A stretch of 64,000 bases of DNA from Rhyzopertha dominica (GCA_025024175.1 QCXZ01000064.1:57557325-57621324), one strand, 5' to 3'; shown: positions 46,296 to 59,390, counted from the first letter of the stretch. The notes: generated from the sequence alone by a model not told the origin. Numbers and translations: made by a program.

Positions 46296-46712
46296 CTTTC
46301 CGCGTGTGCATTCAAAACTAAAACCTTCGAGTAGCATCAAAGGTTTCCCCAGTGATAAAAACAAAAGTGGTGACAGTTTAAGAAGAGAGACAACAAATAC
46401 AGATAATTTACGAGCACAATGATCCATCTGCAAATTATAAAAGGATTGCAACTAGGGGTACATCTGCTCCGCCCCGCAAAGAATTAAAGGTTGATGTTGA
46501 TTCATTATTTTTGCTGCGATAAAGAAAGGAACAAATGTTTTGCGTATCAAAATTAAATTTTCTCTGGTGCTCTCGTCTTATTTTTTGTACGATGACAATT
46601 CCCGAGAGAAATCATTTAAGCGCCCAGTTAAAAAATCTCAAATCGATATGATGAAAAATACGGATTTTATCCTGCATAAACCATGTAGAGTAGTACGTAT
46701 AAACAGCCTTAA

Positions 46713-48228
46713 ACTCAAAAACGTATATTGCTTTTATCACTTTTAGTCTAGAGAAGGATTAGTTATTAATGGTATAGTTTTCATGCGGTTTGAAACCATA
46801 CTGCCTTGTGTGGACACTGTAAGTATATCCTATAGTTACTGATAACTCTAGAATCTGTTATAAAAGTTCCAATTTTATCTTTATTGCTGAGAAGGGCTAT
46901 TAGAAAGGCGAAAGCGCGTTCCTGCGGTTGATAATGTAATGGATAAAGACCTCGTGTTTAAATGTTTGAAGAATACTATGAACCTACATGCTGCTGTTTG
47001 TTATAAAATGTTCGTATACGGCTTTCTCTAGCCTGCCTAGGAATCCCCAGAGATTGTTTTAATGGGTTTGATTTGAGCTCTATTCAGAACCGGTTGTGGG
47101 CTTTACAGCGATGTGTGCTCACGACAGTCACGTTGTAAATTGTAATGAGCTTTTAATAGCACGTGGCCGCTACTGTGCTACAAACAACTGCCTTTGAGCG
47201 CCCCATAAATATTCGTAGCGCTAAAGGCTATAGGCTCAAGCAATAACGAAACATTATAACCACTAATTTCTCATTCCCATCTTCTAATCTCTCATCTTTA
47301 GGTGATGGTTGAAACATCTCTCAACAACGTGATTTCACGTGCTTCTGATTACGCATTCAGGTGTTAGCAAATCCGCGTGCAATGTGGGTGCGGATAACAA
47401 ATGCAGTCAAAGCAAAGTTAACAAAATGATTCCTTTGTCGCTAAGCAGATTGAGCCAATTACTGCATCGCCCAATTTGTGACATGCCCTTAATAACAGAA
47501 TAATTGGAATCGCCTTAGCGAGCTACCTCTAATTTAATTAATGCTAGGATGCCCGGTTGGACTTAGTGAGTTGCATCAGTAATGCTGCACGAGCGTCGCA
47601 AATGTACGGTATTTCGTCATCGCCATTATTCGAAACACCCCGATAGATTCCGCTAATTATGACTTAAGTGGATTTATAAAGCTAATATTGCCACGTACTT
47701 GATTGATGGATTAAATTGGCGTAGCATTTCTGCTACTCCCGGATATACCGTCGGGCCGGCCGTATACGCTGGGTTAGAGGGGTACATGCTGATTGCTAGT
47801 AGTGCGACTGCCTAGCGCATGTTAAGGAAGTGTAAGGACTAGAATGGAAAGGTTCTTTGAATGTTTTCTTGGTGCTGTTGACGTTAGTCCATTTCAGTCA
47901 CTTCATTAATTTTTAGCTATTGGTCTTCGTTCTTTCCTGACTTCTGAATTATCCTCTCTATACATAGCTGTTTTCGATGTAAAGCACAGTCTTCCTCTTT
48001 TTCGTTGGTGTCCGCTTAGCTCCCACGTCTTCCTTAATATGTGGTCTGCCTCTCCCCTTCAGATGTGTCGCTAGTATTTCATCACATACGCCTCTATTCT
48101 TGTTATGATCGTTCTGCCATCCACGATATTTTTACTTTAGATTGTCATTTTGTTATTNCTTGGGTTATTTGCCTAAGCACNGCGTTTACTCTTCTGTAGG
48201 TTAGGACATATATTCAGGGCGCTTATGG
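46713..48228. other. no recognised gene
   Basis: Unique-looking sequence, less A+T-rich in places (47040-47500, 47740-48100). A pyrimidine-rich stretch at 47930-48100 is reminiscent of the complement of a LINE C-terminus but cannot be confirmed. Confidence 0.35.
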
Positions 48229-48236
48229 AAATTATC

Positions 48237-48638
48237 CACTGATCTCTAAATAACTGGATGTCGCATAAGTCATTCAAAGCTGTAATAAGTAGCCACAATG
48301 CCGCTGGTACTTGTACTATCAATTTAACGGCGCGTTCAAATTTTAGGTTAGATCCTTAACAATATAATATGGTTATGAGTAAACGTAACATCCAGTTTGA
48401 ACGGTACATGTTTCTTACTCAAACACTACAACGATCATCTTTTGCAAATCTGCAGACCGATGATGAGTTCACGATTTTAGCCGTCAATCATTAACGTTAT
48501 ATTTACAGCAGAAGCGAACCTTTGTCAAAATTTTAGTAAAAGGACCAGGGGCTAGGCGCTAAAGTGGCGTAAATCTGTCACAAATAATTTACATGCATTT
48601 TGGTATGTAAGCGACATCCAGTTATTTAGAGATCAGTA
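48237..48638. mobile_element. 402-bp MITE with 8-bp duplication, family H2
   Basis: Inverted ends ACTGATCTCTAAATAACTGG and complement (starting at 48238 and ending at 48637; about 27 bp through GATGTCGC), flanked by AAATTATC (48229-48236 and 48639-48646). An 8-bp duplication fits hAT or P-type elements. The interior is non-coding. The right duplication lies directly against a family B repeat. Confidence 0.88.
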
Positions 48639-48649
48639 AAATTATCGAC

Positions 48650-48905
48650 TAAATCGATTTGCCGACTCTCAAAAAGTCACCTATACTTGTCATCTGTGCA
48701 TATTTTGAATTTTTGATATATCTTAATATAAGAAAACGCCTGGGAGTGTGTATTTTCAGCATATTCTGTAATGTTTTGTGGTATAATTAACTTTAAGGTT
48801 GCAAAAAAGCTCACATTTCGGAGCTGTGTGTGACATTGATCTGCAACATTCACTACTATCGCCGTGCATATTGTAGCTTAGCAGCACCTACAAAAAGGCT
48901 ACGCA
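48650..48905. repeat. dispersed repeat family B, copy 3
   Basis: Closely parallels 17483-17713: TTGCCG.CTCTCAA, TCATCTGT, AGAAAACGCC.GGGAGTGT, then AAGGTTGCA with GCTCACATTTCGGAGCTGTG, CTGCAAC, and ATATTGTAGCTTAGCAGCA. It has about 45 bp more than copy 1 before the small inverted repeat. Confidence 0.75.
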
Positions 48906-49967
48906 AAGAATTTACTATACTACAGATTTCTGTATTTGATGTCGGTTTGGCTCACCTAGAGTAAACTGAAATGTTAATACTTATTTCTCTCGTATGTATG
49001 TCTTCTGTTGTATATTTAATGAGGCAGTTTGTACATACGTANATAACACCACATATAAACCCGCACAATTTTATGTAGTTGTTTGGTTTCTGTATCTTGT
49101 TTAGGTTGCTCGTTCGTGATGATGTTTGTCTGATCGCTTGCTGGAACTCTAGATAGAGTGATGTTCTACGGGAGCATTCTTGTCTGTGTACATTTTTTGT
49201 ATATACCTATTAGAGATTTCTTATCGCGCTATATTATAGTGGTTATTTTTAACTCTTCTTTCTAGTATTGTCGCAAAGATTTCTTCTTTCCAACTGAAGC
49301 TTTTTTGTTCCAAGTCGTTTATGAATGCTGGGATTGTTTCCAAGCTACTTCCTAACTTCCACATGTTTATGTCTGGTGTGATTTACAGATTTTCTACATA
49401 TTTTTCTTTCCCGATTTATGTGTTATTACTGGAAAACGTTCTCCCCATACATATGCTTCGTGAGCCAATGTGCTCCGTAGACGGTTTCAGTACCCCAAAT
49501 GTTTAACTTCTTGTATACACTTGGCTAGACAACAATAAGAACCGAGACACAAACACAAAGATGCAACACTGGAACACATTATTTACGAAAATTTTAGAAT
49601 TCAGTATGGTTGTTTTGTGCAAGGCTCATCTTGGGTCATAGGTGTATAATATCTTTCTAAGCGGTTTCTCTTTTCCGCTAAATCTATTTTGTCTTCTCGT
49701 GTTTCGGTTTTGTTGAATTCTTGTAACTGTAAAGCGTCCTCTTTCTTTCCTTTTTACTAGAACGACTTCTAAAAGGACGAGGCTTGCATTTGCTATTTGT
49801 TGGAAAGTTGTTTGTTCCAGTTGCTAAGACTGTTTTTTAGTCATTTTAGTCAACGATTTAGCTGTTTCATTATCTGGCTCTGATTCCTTGTGTTATTTAG
49901 GTAATTTATCCGGTACGGTGCGTTCTTATCACGGATCCATTTATATCGAAGCGCATCGGTTTATCAC
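48906..49967. other. no recognised gene
   Basis: Short chance frames and T-rich sequence only. Confidence 0.4.
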
Positions 49968-49975
49968 AGTCACAC

Positions 49976-51081
49976 CAGTGGCGGCTCGTCCGGGTCGGCA
50001 GAATTTTGATCGAATAAATTGTTTTTTCGCATTTTTATGTATATTTTGTTTTATTATGTTCAGATATCTTGAAACAGTTAGAGCGTATTTTTTTACATTA
50101 CCATCAAATTAACAATTAACCAAAATCACATTTTTACGGGTTATCTCGAAAAATTTACGCTACTCGGCAACCGTCGTGTATGTGTTTGTCATCCAAGTCC
50201 GTGATCCAAGCGCTGGGTCCGCAGACCGCATCGTATAACGAAGCCATAGCATCGTTTTCCTATGAGCTGAACAAAGACGCAACCCTGCGCGCATAACAGC
50301 ATAACACGTTAAAACGGACTTCATCATTTATTTCAATTATTTCAAGTTTTTTTTTTAAATAACCAATTATAGTTCTGTTTTCTACTGAGTATTACAAATT
50401 ATCTGATTGACACCCTTTACATGCTTACAGTTTTTTTTATAATATATGTTGTTATTGAAGTTAATAAAAGAGGCCCGGCATTCACAATGATCGGATTCCG
50501 AAAATTAATTTTTACATACAATTATATATATAGTTCAATACTGAAATCACGAAAAACTACCCGAATGTTCTACGAAATGTTTCATTTTCCCAAGATTATT
50601 GTAAGAGCTATCCTCTTAAATAAACAATTTTAAGCAGATACCTTCAAACATTTAACAGAATTAATTAAATACATGTTATAAATTTAGTCAATCTGAAATC
50701 ATTGAAGAATTTCACACAAAAAGAAAATAACAAAATAAGTAAGCGCCAATACCCATATAATCGCTTAATGCTGTCTGACGGACTTCCGAATACATCTTCG
50801 GATTGGGATCGACATATATCGGCTTCTCTTCTCCGGTGCAGTACAGGTGCACGCTTAACGTTGAAATTATGAAGCTAGTTGCCAGATTAGGCTATTTGTT
50901 GCCAAATGAACTATCTTTTTAACTTGCGGCGATATGAAAATTTACAGAAATAGCAAGTAATAAACAACAACAACTACGAGTATATATTATTTACTAATTT
51001 ATAAATAAATAATATTGACCAACTAGAGTGGACCAAAGTTTTTATTGCCGACCCAATAGAATTCGTCACGAGCCGCCACTG
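49976..51081. mobile_element. non-autonomous hAT element, family H3
   Basis: 1106 bp with ends CAGTGGCGGCTCGT and ACGAGCCGCCACTG, followed inward by GGGTCGGCA on both sides, and a perfect 8-bp target duplication AGTCACAC (49968-49975 and 51082-51089). CAGTGGCGGCTC is a known style of hAT terminus. The interior is A+T-rich, with no transposase recognised. Confidence 0.93.
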
Positions 51082-51089
51082 AGTCACAC

Positions 51090-52580
51090 ACAAAACAAAA
51101 CACCTGTCCATGATCACACAGCTATTAATATTGACAATATGCACCATTTTTTACTGTTTATGTTAAATTTTAAAACTCATTACAATATTGCAATGCAAGC
51201 ACATAGCGCGTCCTTTTCACGTCCGAGTTAATTTCTCTGTCGGAAATAACTGAACTAATAAATCAATAGGTAAATTATCCTAAAATTTAAACACATAACG
51301 CTATCAAACGCGATATTAATTAAGAATTGTGCTTTTTTTAAACATTAGCAACGTATAGAAGTACGCATTGCACTTCTAAAAATGATTATATGATTTCAGT
51401 AATTTTATTGGTGTTATTTGGAACTATTAAGAAGACTGACCGCAGCAGCAGACAAGTTTTGTGAATGAGCTACAGCCCTGTGTTTATTTTCATGTAACCG
51501 CTTAAAAATAAGTAACTGGAATATCAAACCTTTTGATTTCGTCTTACTTTCTTAATTAATATTGCTAGGGGACGCTACAAATCACATCCTCAGTACTAAA
51601 TTAAGAAAATTAGCTCATTATACATACTAAATATTTCATTGAACTACTATCCTTTATTAGTGGCTGTCAAAACCATCTCAATTAAACCCCTCGTAACACA
51701 CACGTCTCTCACTTTAACAATTCTTGTAACATCAATATTTGGTCATAACGGCGTTCCGCCGCATGCGATGCCAAGTTTATCAGACGCAACACGCATAGAA
51801 TTGTCCTGCAGTAATAATATATCAAACAACTTAAAGGAAACTGTAAGTCATTCAGACAATTACCGTTTTACATCATAAAGCACAAAACTGAATGCCATGC
51901 GTGCTTTCTTTTCTTCGCGTGATATTTTCCAGTAAAAGGAAGCACATATAGTAGTCTAGATCGTTCGCGGTATAAAAACTATATGGAGCGTTCACAAACG
52001 AATTCCTGAAAGCCACGCGGAAAGATAGGCCGTCCGAAAGTACATTAATTAAAGGGGCATGATTTACAGTGCACGGCGGAATAATGGCAGAAAAAGAACC
52101 TATATAAATCTATCAGATCCTGTTTTCGGGAAAGTTATTTGGTTTCTGCTGTACATCCCCAAAATACGTAAACATGCATCGTCATTGTATAGACAAGTCC
52201 ATGTGTGGTACCGGCTCTTATATACAAGGCATTATTGATAACTGCTTAGCCTGAGGTATATACCTGATGCTACGACACAATATTCTAAAATAACACACAT
52301 GCCGACAGTTTTGAATTTGTACACCCCTGTTACACAAAATAGGGTAATAATATTTTTTTACTATTCTGATTATTGTATTATACTCAACTGAAAGCTGTAC
52401 ACTAATCCATTGTAGTTATGTTTATTTTGACACAGTGCTCATAAATATGTCTTGAAAGTGTATGAGTATATCTTTAAAATGATTGTTATGTCAATCCCTT
52501 GCATGACACTATTAAGAACTGGCAAGTATTCTCTACCTCTTAAACGTAAATAGTCAGAATGGTGAGCAATCTTAAATAAA
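51090..52580. other. no recognised gene
   Basis: No supported features in this stretch. Confidence 0.4.
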
Positions 52581-52612
52581 TCATAATAATAAATACGTAT
52601 CTAACTAATCGA

Positions 52613-52873
52613 GGAGTAGCACTCCTAGCGGAAAAGAATAGGCAGAACATTAAAGTAACAACACAATTCGGACGATTAATACAAAAGATACGAAAACGAA
52701 AACCCATCGCATTTATGGGGGATTTCAATTCACTCATAGGGAGTGAGGAAGGAACTGCAGAGGTCAAAACCATAAACCCTAACACATTCCATATCTCGAC
52801 AAAGAAGGATGGAAGACAATTAAAAAATATCGCACATCTGTTAACCCTCATAATAAAAAAACACTTGGAGTAA
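52613..52873 (+). pseudogene. LINE AP-endonuclease fragment
   Basis: One 86-codon open frame starts GVALLAEKNRQNIKV and contains KPIAFMGDFNSLIG (about 52700-52742). GDFN is the catalytic signature of the apurinic-type endonuclease of LINEs, usually followed by a Gly and a conserved NxNG-type segment, here seen as KKDGRQL. The frame stops at 52871. Sequence to about 53640 keeps protein-like frames (for example RIKEAAKQMLNRERYPFSPY near 53175) that could be the linker to the reverse transcriptase, but no RT box is seen. It nicks target DNA in intact elements; here it is a relic. Confidence 0.65.
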
Positions 52874-53640
52874 TTCCAAATATTACCTCACAATGTGGAG
52901 GAATGACAATAACAAATCACATATATTGACAGATGATACAATAAAAAAAGGAACGTAAAAAACAAATTATGGGTTGAAAACGCACGAACTGACCACAAAA
53001 TGCTGTATCCCTACTTAGAAAATATACTACAAATACACAAAATACAAAAGGAGACAGGCACGGTCAAAATGAAAAAAGAATAGCCTACAGAAGACAGAAA
53101 AGATAAAAGAAAAATATATAAAAACTCTAGAAACCAAAATCCAAAACATAAAAAACCCCAGAAACCGAAAAGGAATAACACGTATAAAAGAAGCAGCAAA
53201 ACAAATGTTAAATAGAGAAAGGTACCCCTTCTCGCCATACAGGAAAGCTGCGATCAATGACCATGAATAGGCGATTATGAGAACAAAGAAAACCAATCAT
53301 AGTGGGCCGCAACAAATAAAATAAAACTAGCAAAACTAGGAGTAAGAAATTCCCAAATGCAGCAGGAATTCATGAGAGGCCAGAGGCGAGTTACTCAACT
53401 ACACGCTCAAGAATTTGAAAAAATACCGGAGAGAAAGCAACATGAATTTCAACAAGTGCATTCCGATAAGAAACTGGACAAAAAATGGAAGACGATAGCA
53501 AGGCACCGAGAGTTACCTCGATGAAAGAGACCGCTGGCCGATAAGAGAACCATTAACAACCCTCCAACCCAGCGTAGACATAGCAGGCCCCGTGGTATAT
53601 CCGGGAGAGGCAGAAATACCTACCGTATGCTGTTTAACTC
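52874..53640 (+). other. possible degraded continuation of the LINE
   Basis: A-rich plus-strand sequence with lysine/arginine-rich frames broken by stops. It has the compositional look of the region between endonuclease and reverse transcriptase. No motif confirms it. Confidence 0.3.
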
Positions 53641-54181
53641 GAAAGCTTAATTAGCTAAATGTGGCTTATGATACATTACATTCACATCAGTTACTTGAAA
53701 CACATGTGCCAAGCACGGACTATTATTTTAGCATAATTTCTTATAAATTTTGAACGACATTATAGATATACAGGGTGTAACAAATATTATACTTTACTTT
53801 ACTTTACACAGACAATGAATTGGGGACAAACTTGCGTATTTTGACGATTTTCAATAATTTGCTCAAACATTAAAAAATAGTGAAAAAAGATATTTTATAA
53901 AAGTGCTCGTAAATTTTTCCTCGTAGGTACACATTCTTTTGTGCTGCATCTTTGGTTGTTTGCTTTTTGTTTTATCAAACATATAATTTTTCTTATGGAC
54001 GGCATTTGGGTTTTTACATAAGTGGCTAAGCCACTTAATACAGCAATTTATTAAAAAATATAACAGAAATAGTCTTATAGAGGTTTCCATTTTTTTCGTC
54101 CGTTGCTAAACAGGATTTCAGGGTGTATTTATAACTGAAGCAAAGCCGGATCTTTCTACATTATATTTTATTTCAAGCAGA

Positions 54182-54214
54182 CGTTTCGGACTAGTTAGTC
54201 CTTATTCATGACTT
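54182..54214 (-). ncRNA. hammerhead-ribozyme-like relic
   Basis: On the minus strand: TCATGAATAAGGACTAACTA followed by GTCCGAAACGTC. A GGACT/AGTCC helix sits between a CTGANGA-like box (here ATGAATA, altered) and GAAAC. The layout equals the one at 59391, with AATAAAA shortly downstream in both. It is likely a decayed ribozyme from a Penelope-like element or retrozyme. Confidence 0.3.
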
Positions 54215-57200
54215 AAAATACTCAGCATTACATTGAACGCTTCAACACAATGTAAGCATCACGGGAAATAGCACGAACTATTTTGCCAAATAAACAGTTA
54301 TAGTCTCCTTGTTGCCCTATTAGAAATAAATTGAACGAAAATTAATATAATAACGAAAAAACATCATGTGTATTTTTATTTATGTAACAGATATTCTGCA
54401 GTAGCAAAAGTATTTAATAGGTTGTGGATAAATATAGAATTGCACGGTTCTCTCAATAAAAATAGATTATCGAGTTTCATTATTCTAGTATAGGATGTAT
54501 GCAGTATAAATAAAAATCATCAGCATAAGTACTCAATTAATACAATTTATTTTAGCTGAAAATACTTGCAATACCGAATTTTAACATTCAGCATTGCGTA
54601 TACGCCAAAAATAGGTTTTGCTGTGAAAGAAGAGCACCAAACGCTGCAGAAACAAAACACGATCGCCCTCGATGCAGAATAAAAAGTTGCCTTAACGATG
54701 TGTTAACGGAATTAACAAGAAATACCTACAAAGAAGATAAAGGACGAACAATTCCATAAAAATGCCGTTTTTCACTTTTTTAACTTTCTAAGCAAAAAGA
54801 AATAATTATTTTTGAGATAATTAAAGACTATTAAAATATCTAACTTTGAACTTCTTTAAATGCCGTTTTTATAATGACCTAAAAAAGCAATAATGGGTCT
54901 CCACGCTGAATGCACTCGTTAGGCGACGTGTATGTCTAATCATGGACTCAATCAGATGATCGATTTTGACATGAAATGTCTTATTCCAGGCTATTTGTGC
55001 CTGTGGCCGTAATAATCGTATTTAATTCTATCATTAAAAATTTCCTAGCTAACTAGACATTAGCACCCCTTCGTATGTATATAAATAAGTAAGTAATAAA
55101 CGCGATTACAACATAGGGATCTAAACAGCTGCAGAATATCTCAGGAGCGGGAAAATAGCTTAAATCAATGTAATTATGTAATTATAAAGCAGGAGGTTAA
55201 TTCTAGGATAGCCAGCAACACTAACGCTAAGATGGCATGCAGAACTGATATACGCAAACGATGAAAGTAGTGTTTCCAAACATACTCAATAGCAGTACAT
55301 GTAGGTTGCATTTTCGAAACCAATGTCTAAAAGAAATACATTTTTTACTCCTTTATTAGTAAATTGCTCATTACGCACTGTGTTACATAATGACTAGCAC
55401 GTAATATTTTTTATTACGTTACAGTTTCAAATTCAGTATTGCCTTCACGGGATGTTATCCCGTAACAGTTAATTGTTAGAATTATTGCAGAAAAAGTTAA
55501 TGTTTGTATATTATCATGAAAGTCACAACACCCCTTGCAACAAAAATTGCTTTAAACTGAGTATCATCCAGTACATGGTATTCGAAGTACTGTACTTAAA
55601 GAACTGATGCATTTGAACCAATTTTTCAAGTATCTATACTATTAATTCTAACACGAATCAGCTCTGTGAGATGGTACTGGAGCCCACAAAGTGCAACTCC
55701 TGACATGACAGACACACGATGAGCCTCAGCACCATGATCAAAAACTAAATGTATATTAAAAACTACATAAAAGACATACAAAAGCTACAATATTTTATTC
55801 ACGTTTGAACTGCTCAAGAGCTAAAACAGCCATAATGTTATAAAATTTATAACAGCTGTAAGCTGAGACCTGTATGTGAACCAATCTATTCCTAAAATGA
55901 AGTGTTAAGACAAGCCTGATGAGTCCAGATAAAGATCTAACTATTATTTATTTGTTGGGCTATGAATTTCCTACTCTAGCTATTATGCGTGTCCTTTATA
56001 GAATGTTTCAATATCCAATGCATAGCATTAAATAAATATCAGTCAACTGTCATCAACGCGAGATATCGTCAAAAGAAATTGGATGATCACTTTCAGTTTT
56101 GTCAAGGAATTATCTTGTCGTTTAGCGGATAAAGGATATTCTCGTACAAATTGCGAGAAATAAATCGACCCCAAGAAACAGTAATGAATTTTGTGCAGAT
56201 GCAGGCCAAATGAGAGAAGAAAAAAATTGCAGCTGATGCTGAAACGGCAATTTGTCATACAAATCCAAGTAAATTTATGGTTGAATTATCAAAAATGCAA
56301 GAAATTAACCTGTATTTTGCGTTTGGTAATATTACATGAATACAACGAGAACCTTAATTCAAATGAAATTTAAACTCTTACTTATTTTATAATTAGTTTT
56401 CGGTCACTCCCTAGAAACTCCAAAAAGCTTATCATTAGAGGCCAAGACACATCGTCAGACGTAAACAATACCTGAAACTGCCGAGTTTACATTCCGTATT
56501 ATGAGAGCTGGTTTACAGTTCATGCAGCATTACGGCTAAACAACCATTAAAAATCGACCTAGAAAGCGATTTATTATCGCAAGGTTGAGCCATAAATTAC
56601 CTTTTAAGAAAACGGCGGCATTTAATAAATCTGAAATGAAACGTTAAAACTGACCCAAATAATGGAAGAAAGTCGTGATAGGAATCCATTACATTGGGAG
56701 CCGGAACATAAAAACAATTGAAACAAACATGTGTGTGTTAGATTATGGCGTCTATTTCTTATCAACTGGAGCTTCGATAATAAAGGGGCACTGAACGACC
56801 TAGAGCACGTGCACAGTCTACCTAAAATTAGTTACTACGCACAAGAACCAGTGACACACTTATCATCATATTTTGAGATATGTATATCATACTACAAGTC
56901 ACACTAACCCTTTTTAGGAAGCAAGCCAAGAATGTATTTTATGAGGATAACACAAGTAGATATTGTGCAATACAAGATTCACATTCATTAACGTTGCCAA
57001 GGATGATCGCTGATTCAACGTCTTGCAACTGAAGATTACGTTACGAAAAATAACAAAACCCTGCAGAAAAGCAAATAAGTAGCTCTATATAGGATAATTG
57101 TAGAAATCTGTACATTTTGTTTAAACATCACCGTTCTTGGTTACTTCACATTTCGTAAGGTTTTTGGTGCTTTTTGAAGATCTCCGAAACGCAAGCACAT

Positions 57201-57600
57201 TCTTTTAAATTTTCATAAAACCTATAGATGCCAAAGTCAAACATGAACAACTCCATTTTTTTCACGGAATACGATATTATTTTTTCTCGCATCATTGATC
57301 ACAGCATCAAATTTCTTTTCTGCTTATATGAAGTTGTTGGTATCTGCCACAAACTGTTCTTGAAATAGGCGTCTATTTTTTCAAATTTCAGATAAACACG
57401 TTTTTTGCGTTAGCTGCGAATGACGAATGACACTGCTTTCGCAACTATCAGGATTATCCAGTATTACCCTTAGTGATTAAGTTACGAGACTCACAGCAAA
57501 TGACCAATTAAACAATAAAGACCAAACAAACCAACATCATAATATTAAAAAGATGGATAGTAATAAAATCGATAATATCGCTTCGCGGTAACAGAGGTAA
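54215..57600. other. long stretch without a recognised gene
   Basis: A+T-rich and mostly unique-looking. A tiny hairpin (ACGGGATGTTATCCCGT, about 55446) is the only local structure noted. No coding, repeat or RNA feature is supported. Confidence 0.4.
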
Positions 57601-57710
57601 CGTGCTTTGAGCGAAGGTACTCTGAGCGAACCGTATTTCCAGCGAACACGGGCGATGGTCCTAAAGGCATGGTATTCCGAGCAAACAAGATTTTCCAGCC
57701 ACCTAATCAG
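57601..57710 (+). repeat. degenerate short tandem repeat (GAGCGAA-type)
   Basis: Five or more imperfect units of about 16 bp built round GAGCGAA/CAGCGAAC with T-rich or G-rich spacers: TTTGAGCGAAGGTACTCTG, then AGCGAACCGTATTTCC, AGCGAACACGGG, and finally GAGCAAACAAGATTTTCC. Confidence 0.55.
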
Positions 57711-59390
57711 ATTTATTGCTCTTAATCCTTATACAGGAAGCGTCAGGTATAACAACAGCAAGCGCCTCATAATTCTGTGATAATATCTGTAAATTTTCAA
57801 AAAATAACAAGGGCCTGTAATAATTTTCGGAGAACAAAGCGGTATATTTGATAAGAGCAGCAATAAATATAAGTATGCGTATTCTGCATAATATAGGTAT
57901 AACAAGATACTGGTCATTTCCTACACTTCCCACCACTTTACAAAAATAATTTAAAACTTTCCTATTCTTAAAACAAGGGTGAAAACTATGTTGTGTAGCA
58001 TTATACTTGTTCGCCCTTACGTAGTTTATGGGATAATCGTCGGCCGTCTACACCGAACGTACATTCCCAACTAGCAACTTACAGCTTTATGATGGTCAGG
58101 CAAATCTTTATAGAACAATTTTTAGAAAACAGTGGCACTCTTGTACTTTTAGTAGGTGTTATAGAACAGTTTTGTAGATAGTTACAGAGGTGGTATAAAA
58201 ATTACTATAAATCAGTTACAAAAGGATTTTATAGCAATTTATTATAAGACAGTTTTATAAATGTTACGGTATTATGTATTAAGCGACAATTATGTTGCAT
58301 TCAGCATATTCAAAGGGATTTTTCGGTACTTTAACTGATTTGGCGGAGAATGATTTATTTCTTAACGATTGGGTAAAGTTGAAGCCATATTCCTCTTCTG
58401 TAAAATAAAACATGTCTTAAAACCGAGATATATAGCGTACCAGATGACATAAAGAATGCCTAGTATTAAATTGTAGTCACAAGAAACTACCACCAAACAA
58501 AATTTTCTGTGAAGCATATACCTATATATGTATAAAATTTTTAAGCGCTTCAAAATGGTATTTCACCAATTTAAAAAAATATTTACAAGATATAAAGAAG
58601 TTTTTAAACATGTGGCATCTTAAACCTATCTGCACTGATTGTAAACCGCATTTTGTAATCATTTTTGTTAGAAACATAACTCTTGTACATTACTATTTTT
58701 GTAAAAAAGATTATTTTTAGTGGGCTTTACCCAATGGCGGCCATATATGTGCTTATTAGCATGCTAATAATATGGTTTCCTCTTTATAAATCACGATTAT
58801 CACAGAAGAAATTGCTATATAACAAATTGTTTTTTTACATATGTCAAATCAAGAATTAGGTGTTCACAATATGTGTGTTGAATAACACATATTTAAATGA
58901 TGACTATAAAATGGTGCTTAACACTGCTTTATAATTTTGCTGTGAAAACGTTCCTAACACTAAACTATACAATTTAGTGTACTGAAGCTGAATACCCGTA
59001 GGGGAATTCCTTATAAAATAAAATAGACGTCGAGGAACAATAATAAAACAACAATAAAGCAAATATGCCTTGCTATTTGGAAATTATAAAATAATTTTGC
59101 TTGTTGGGTTTCTTGATACAAAGATTGAAGACAATGCAGCTGGAATACAGAATCAGCCAAGCATAACGGAGAAAAACGTATCTCCAGCTAGATAACCAAC
59201 TAAAAGCACCTTCAAAAAAGTTGGAAGAGGACGGAAACATAACAAAATTCTTAAGGAACATGCCTTTATCTATAAAAATTTGAATAATCATTTATGTCTT
59301 GTAAGATTTGTAAGGTTATATATTAAAATTTTTAAACATTAATATAATATGTTAAATAACCATTGTTAGTCAATATTGGTTCCTGTTACA
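57711..59390. other. no recognised gene
   Basis: A+T-rich; 58100-58270 has loosely repeated TTATAGAACA/TTATAAATT-type motifs. No coding signal. Confidence 0.4.

Larger units (their letters stand above)
44438..46708 (-). mobile_element. TTAA-flanked Kolobok-like element with Mutator-type transposase and YqaJ exonuclease, copy 1
   Basis: 2271 bp between TTAA copies (44434-44437 and 46709-46712). Terminal inverted repeats are about 14 bp: GGCTGTTCATACGT at the left and ACGTATAAACAGCC at the right. The coding remnants run on the minus strand: transposase (45684-46295), acidic linker (45387-45662) and exonuclease start (45130-45370). The roughly 690 bp at the left is non-coding, and it carries a family S1 insertion at 44859. 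TTAA duplications are shared by Kolobok and piggyBac elements; the transposase type excludes piggyBac. The N-terminus of the transposase and the end of the exonuclease are lost. Confidence 0.85.

Noticed and set aside
47930..48100. Possible RTE-type LINE C-terminus on the minus strand (KGRGRPHIKEDV-like reading)
   Set aside because: Only one short basic stretch resembles such proteins; no reverse transcriptase box or 3' tail supports it.
53011..53296. Two overlapping hydrophobic minus-strand frames that look like membrane proteins
   Set aside because: They are the complement of A-rich sequence next to the LINE endonuclease; Phe/Leu richness is expected from base composition alone.
53771..54120. 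ACAGGGTGTAAC...TCAGGGTGTATT as ends of another mariner-type element
   Set aside because: The two strings are in the same orientation and no inverted arms or transposase lie between them.
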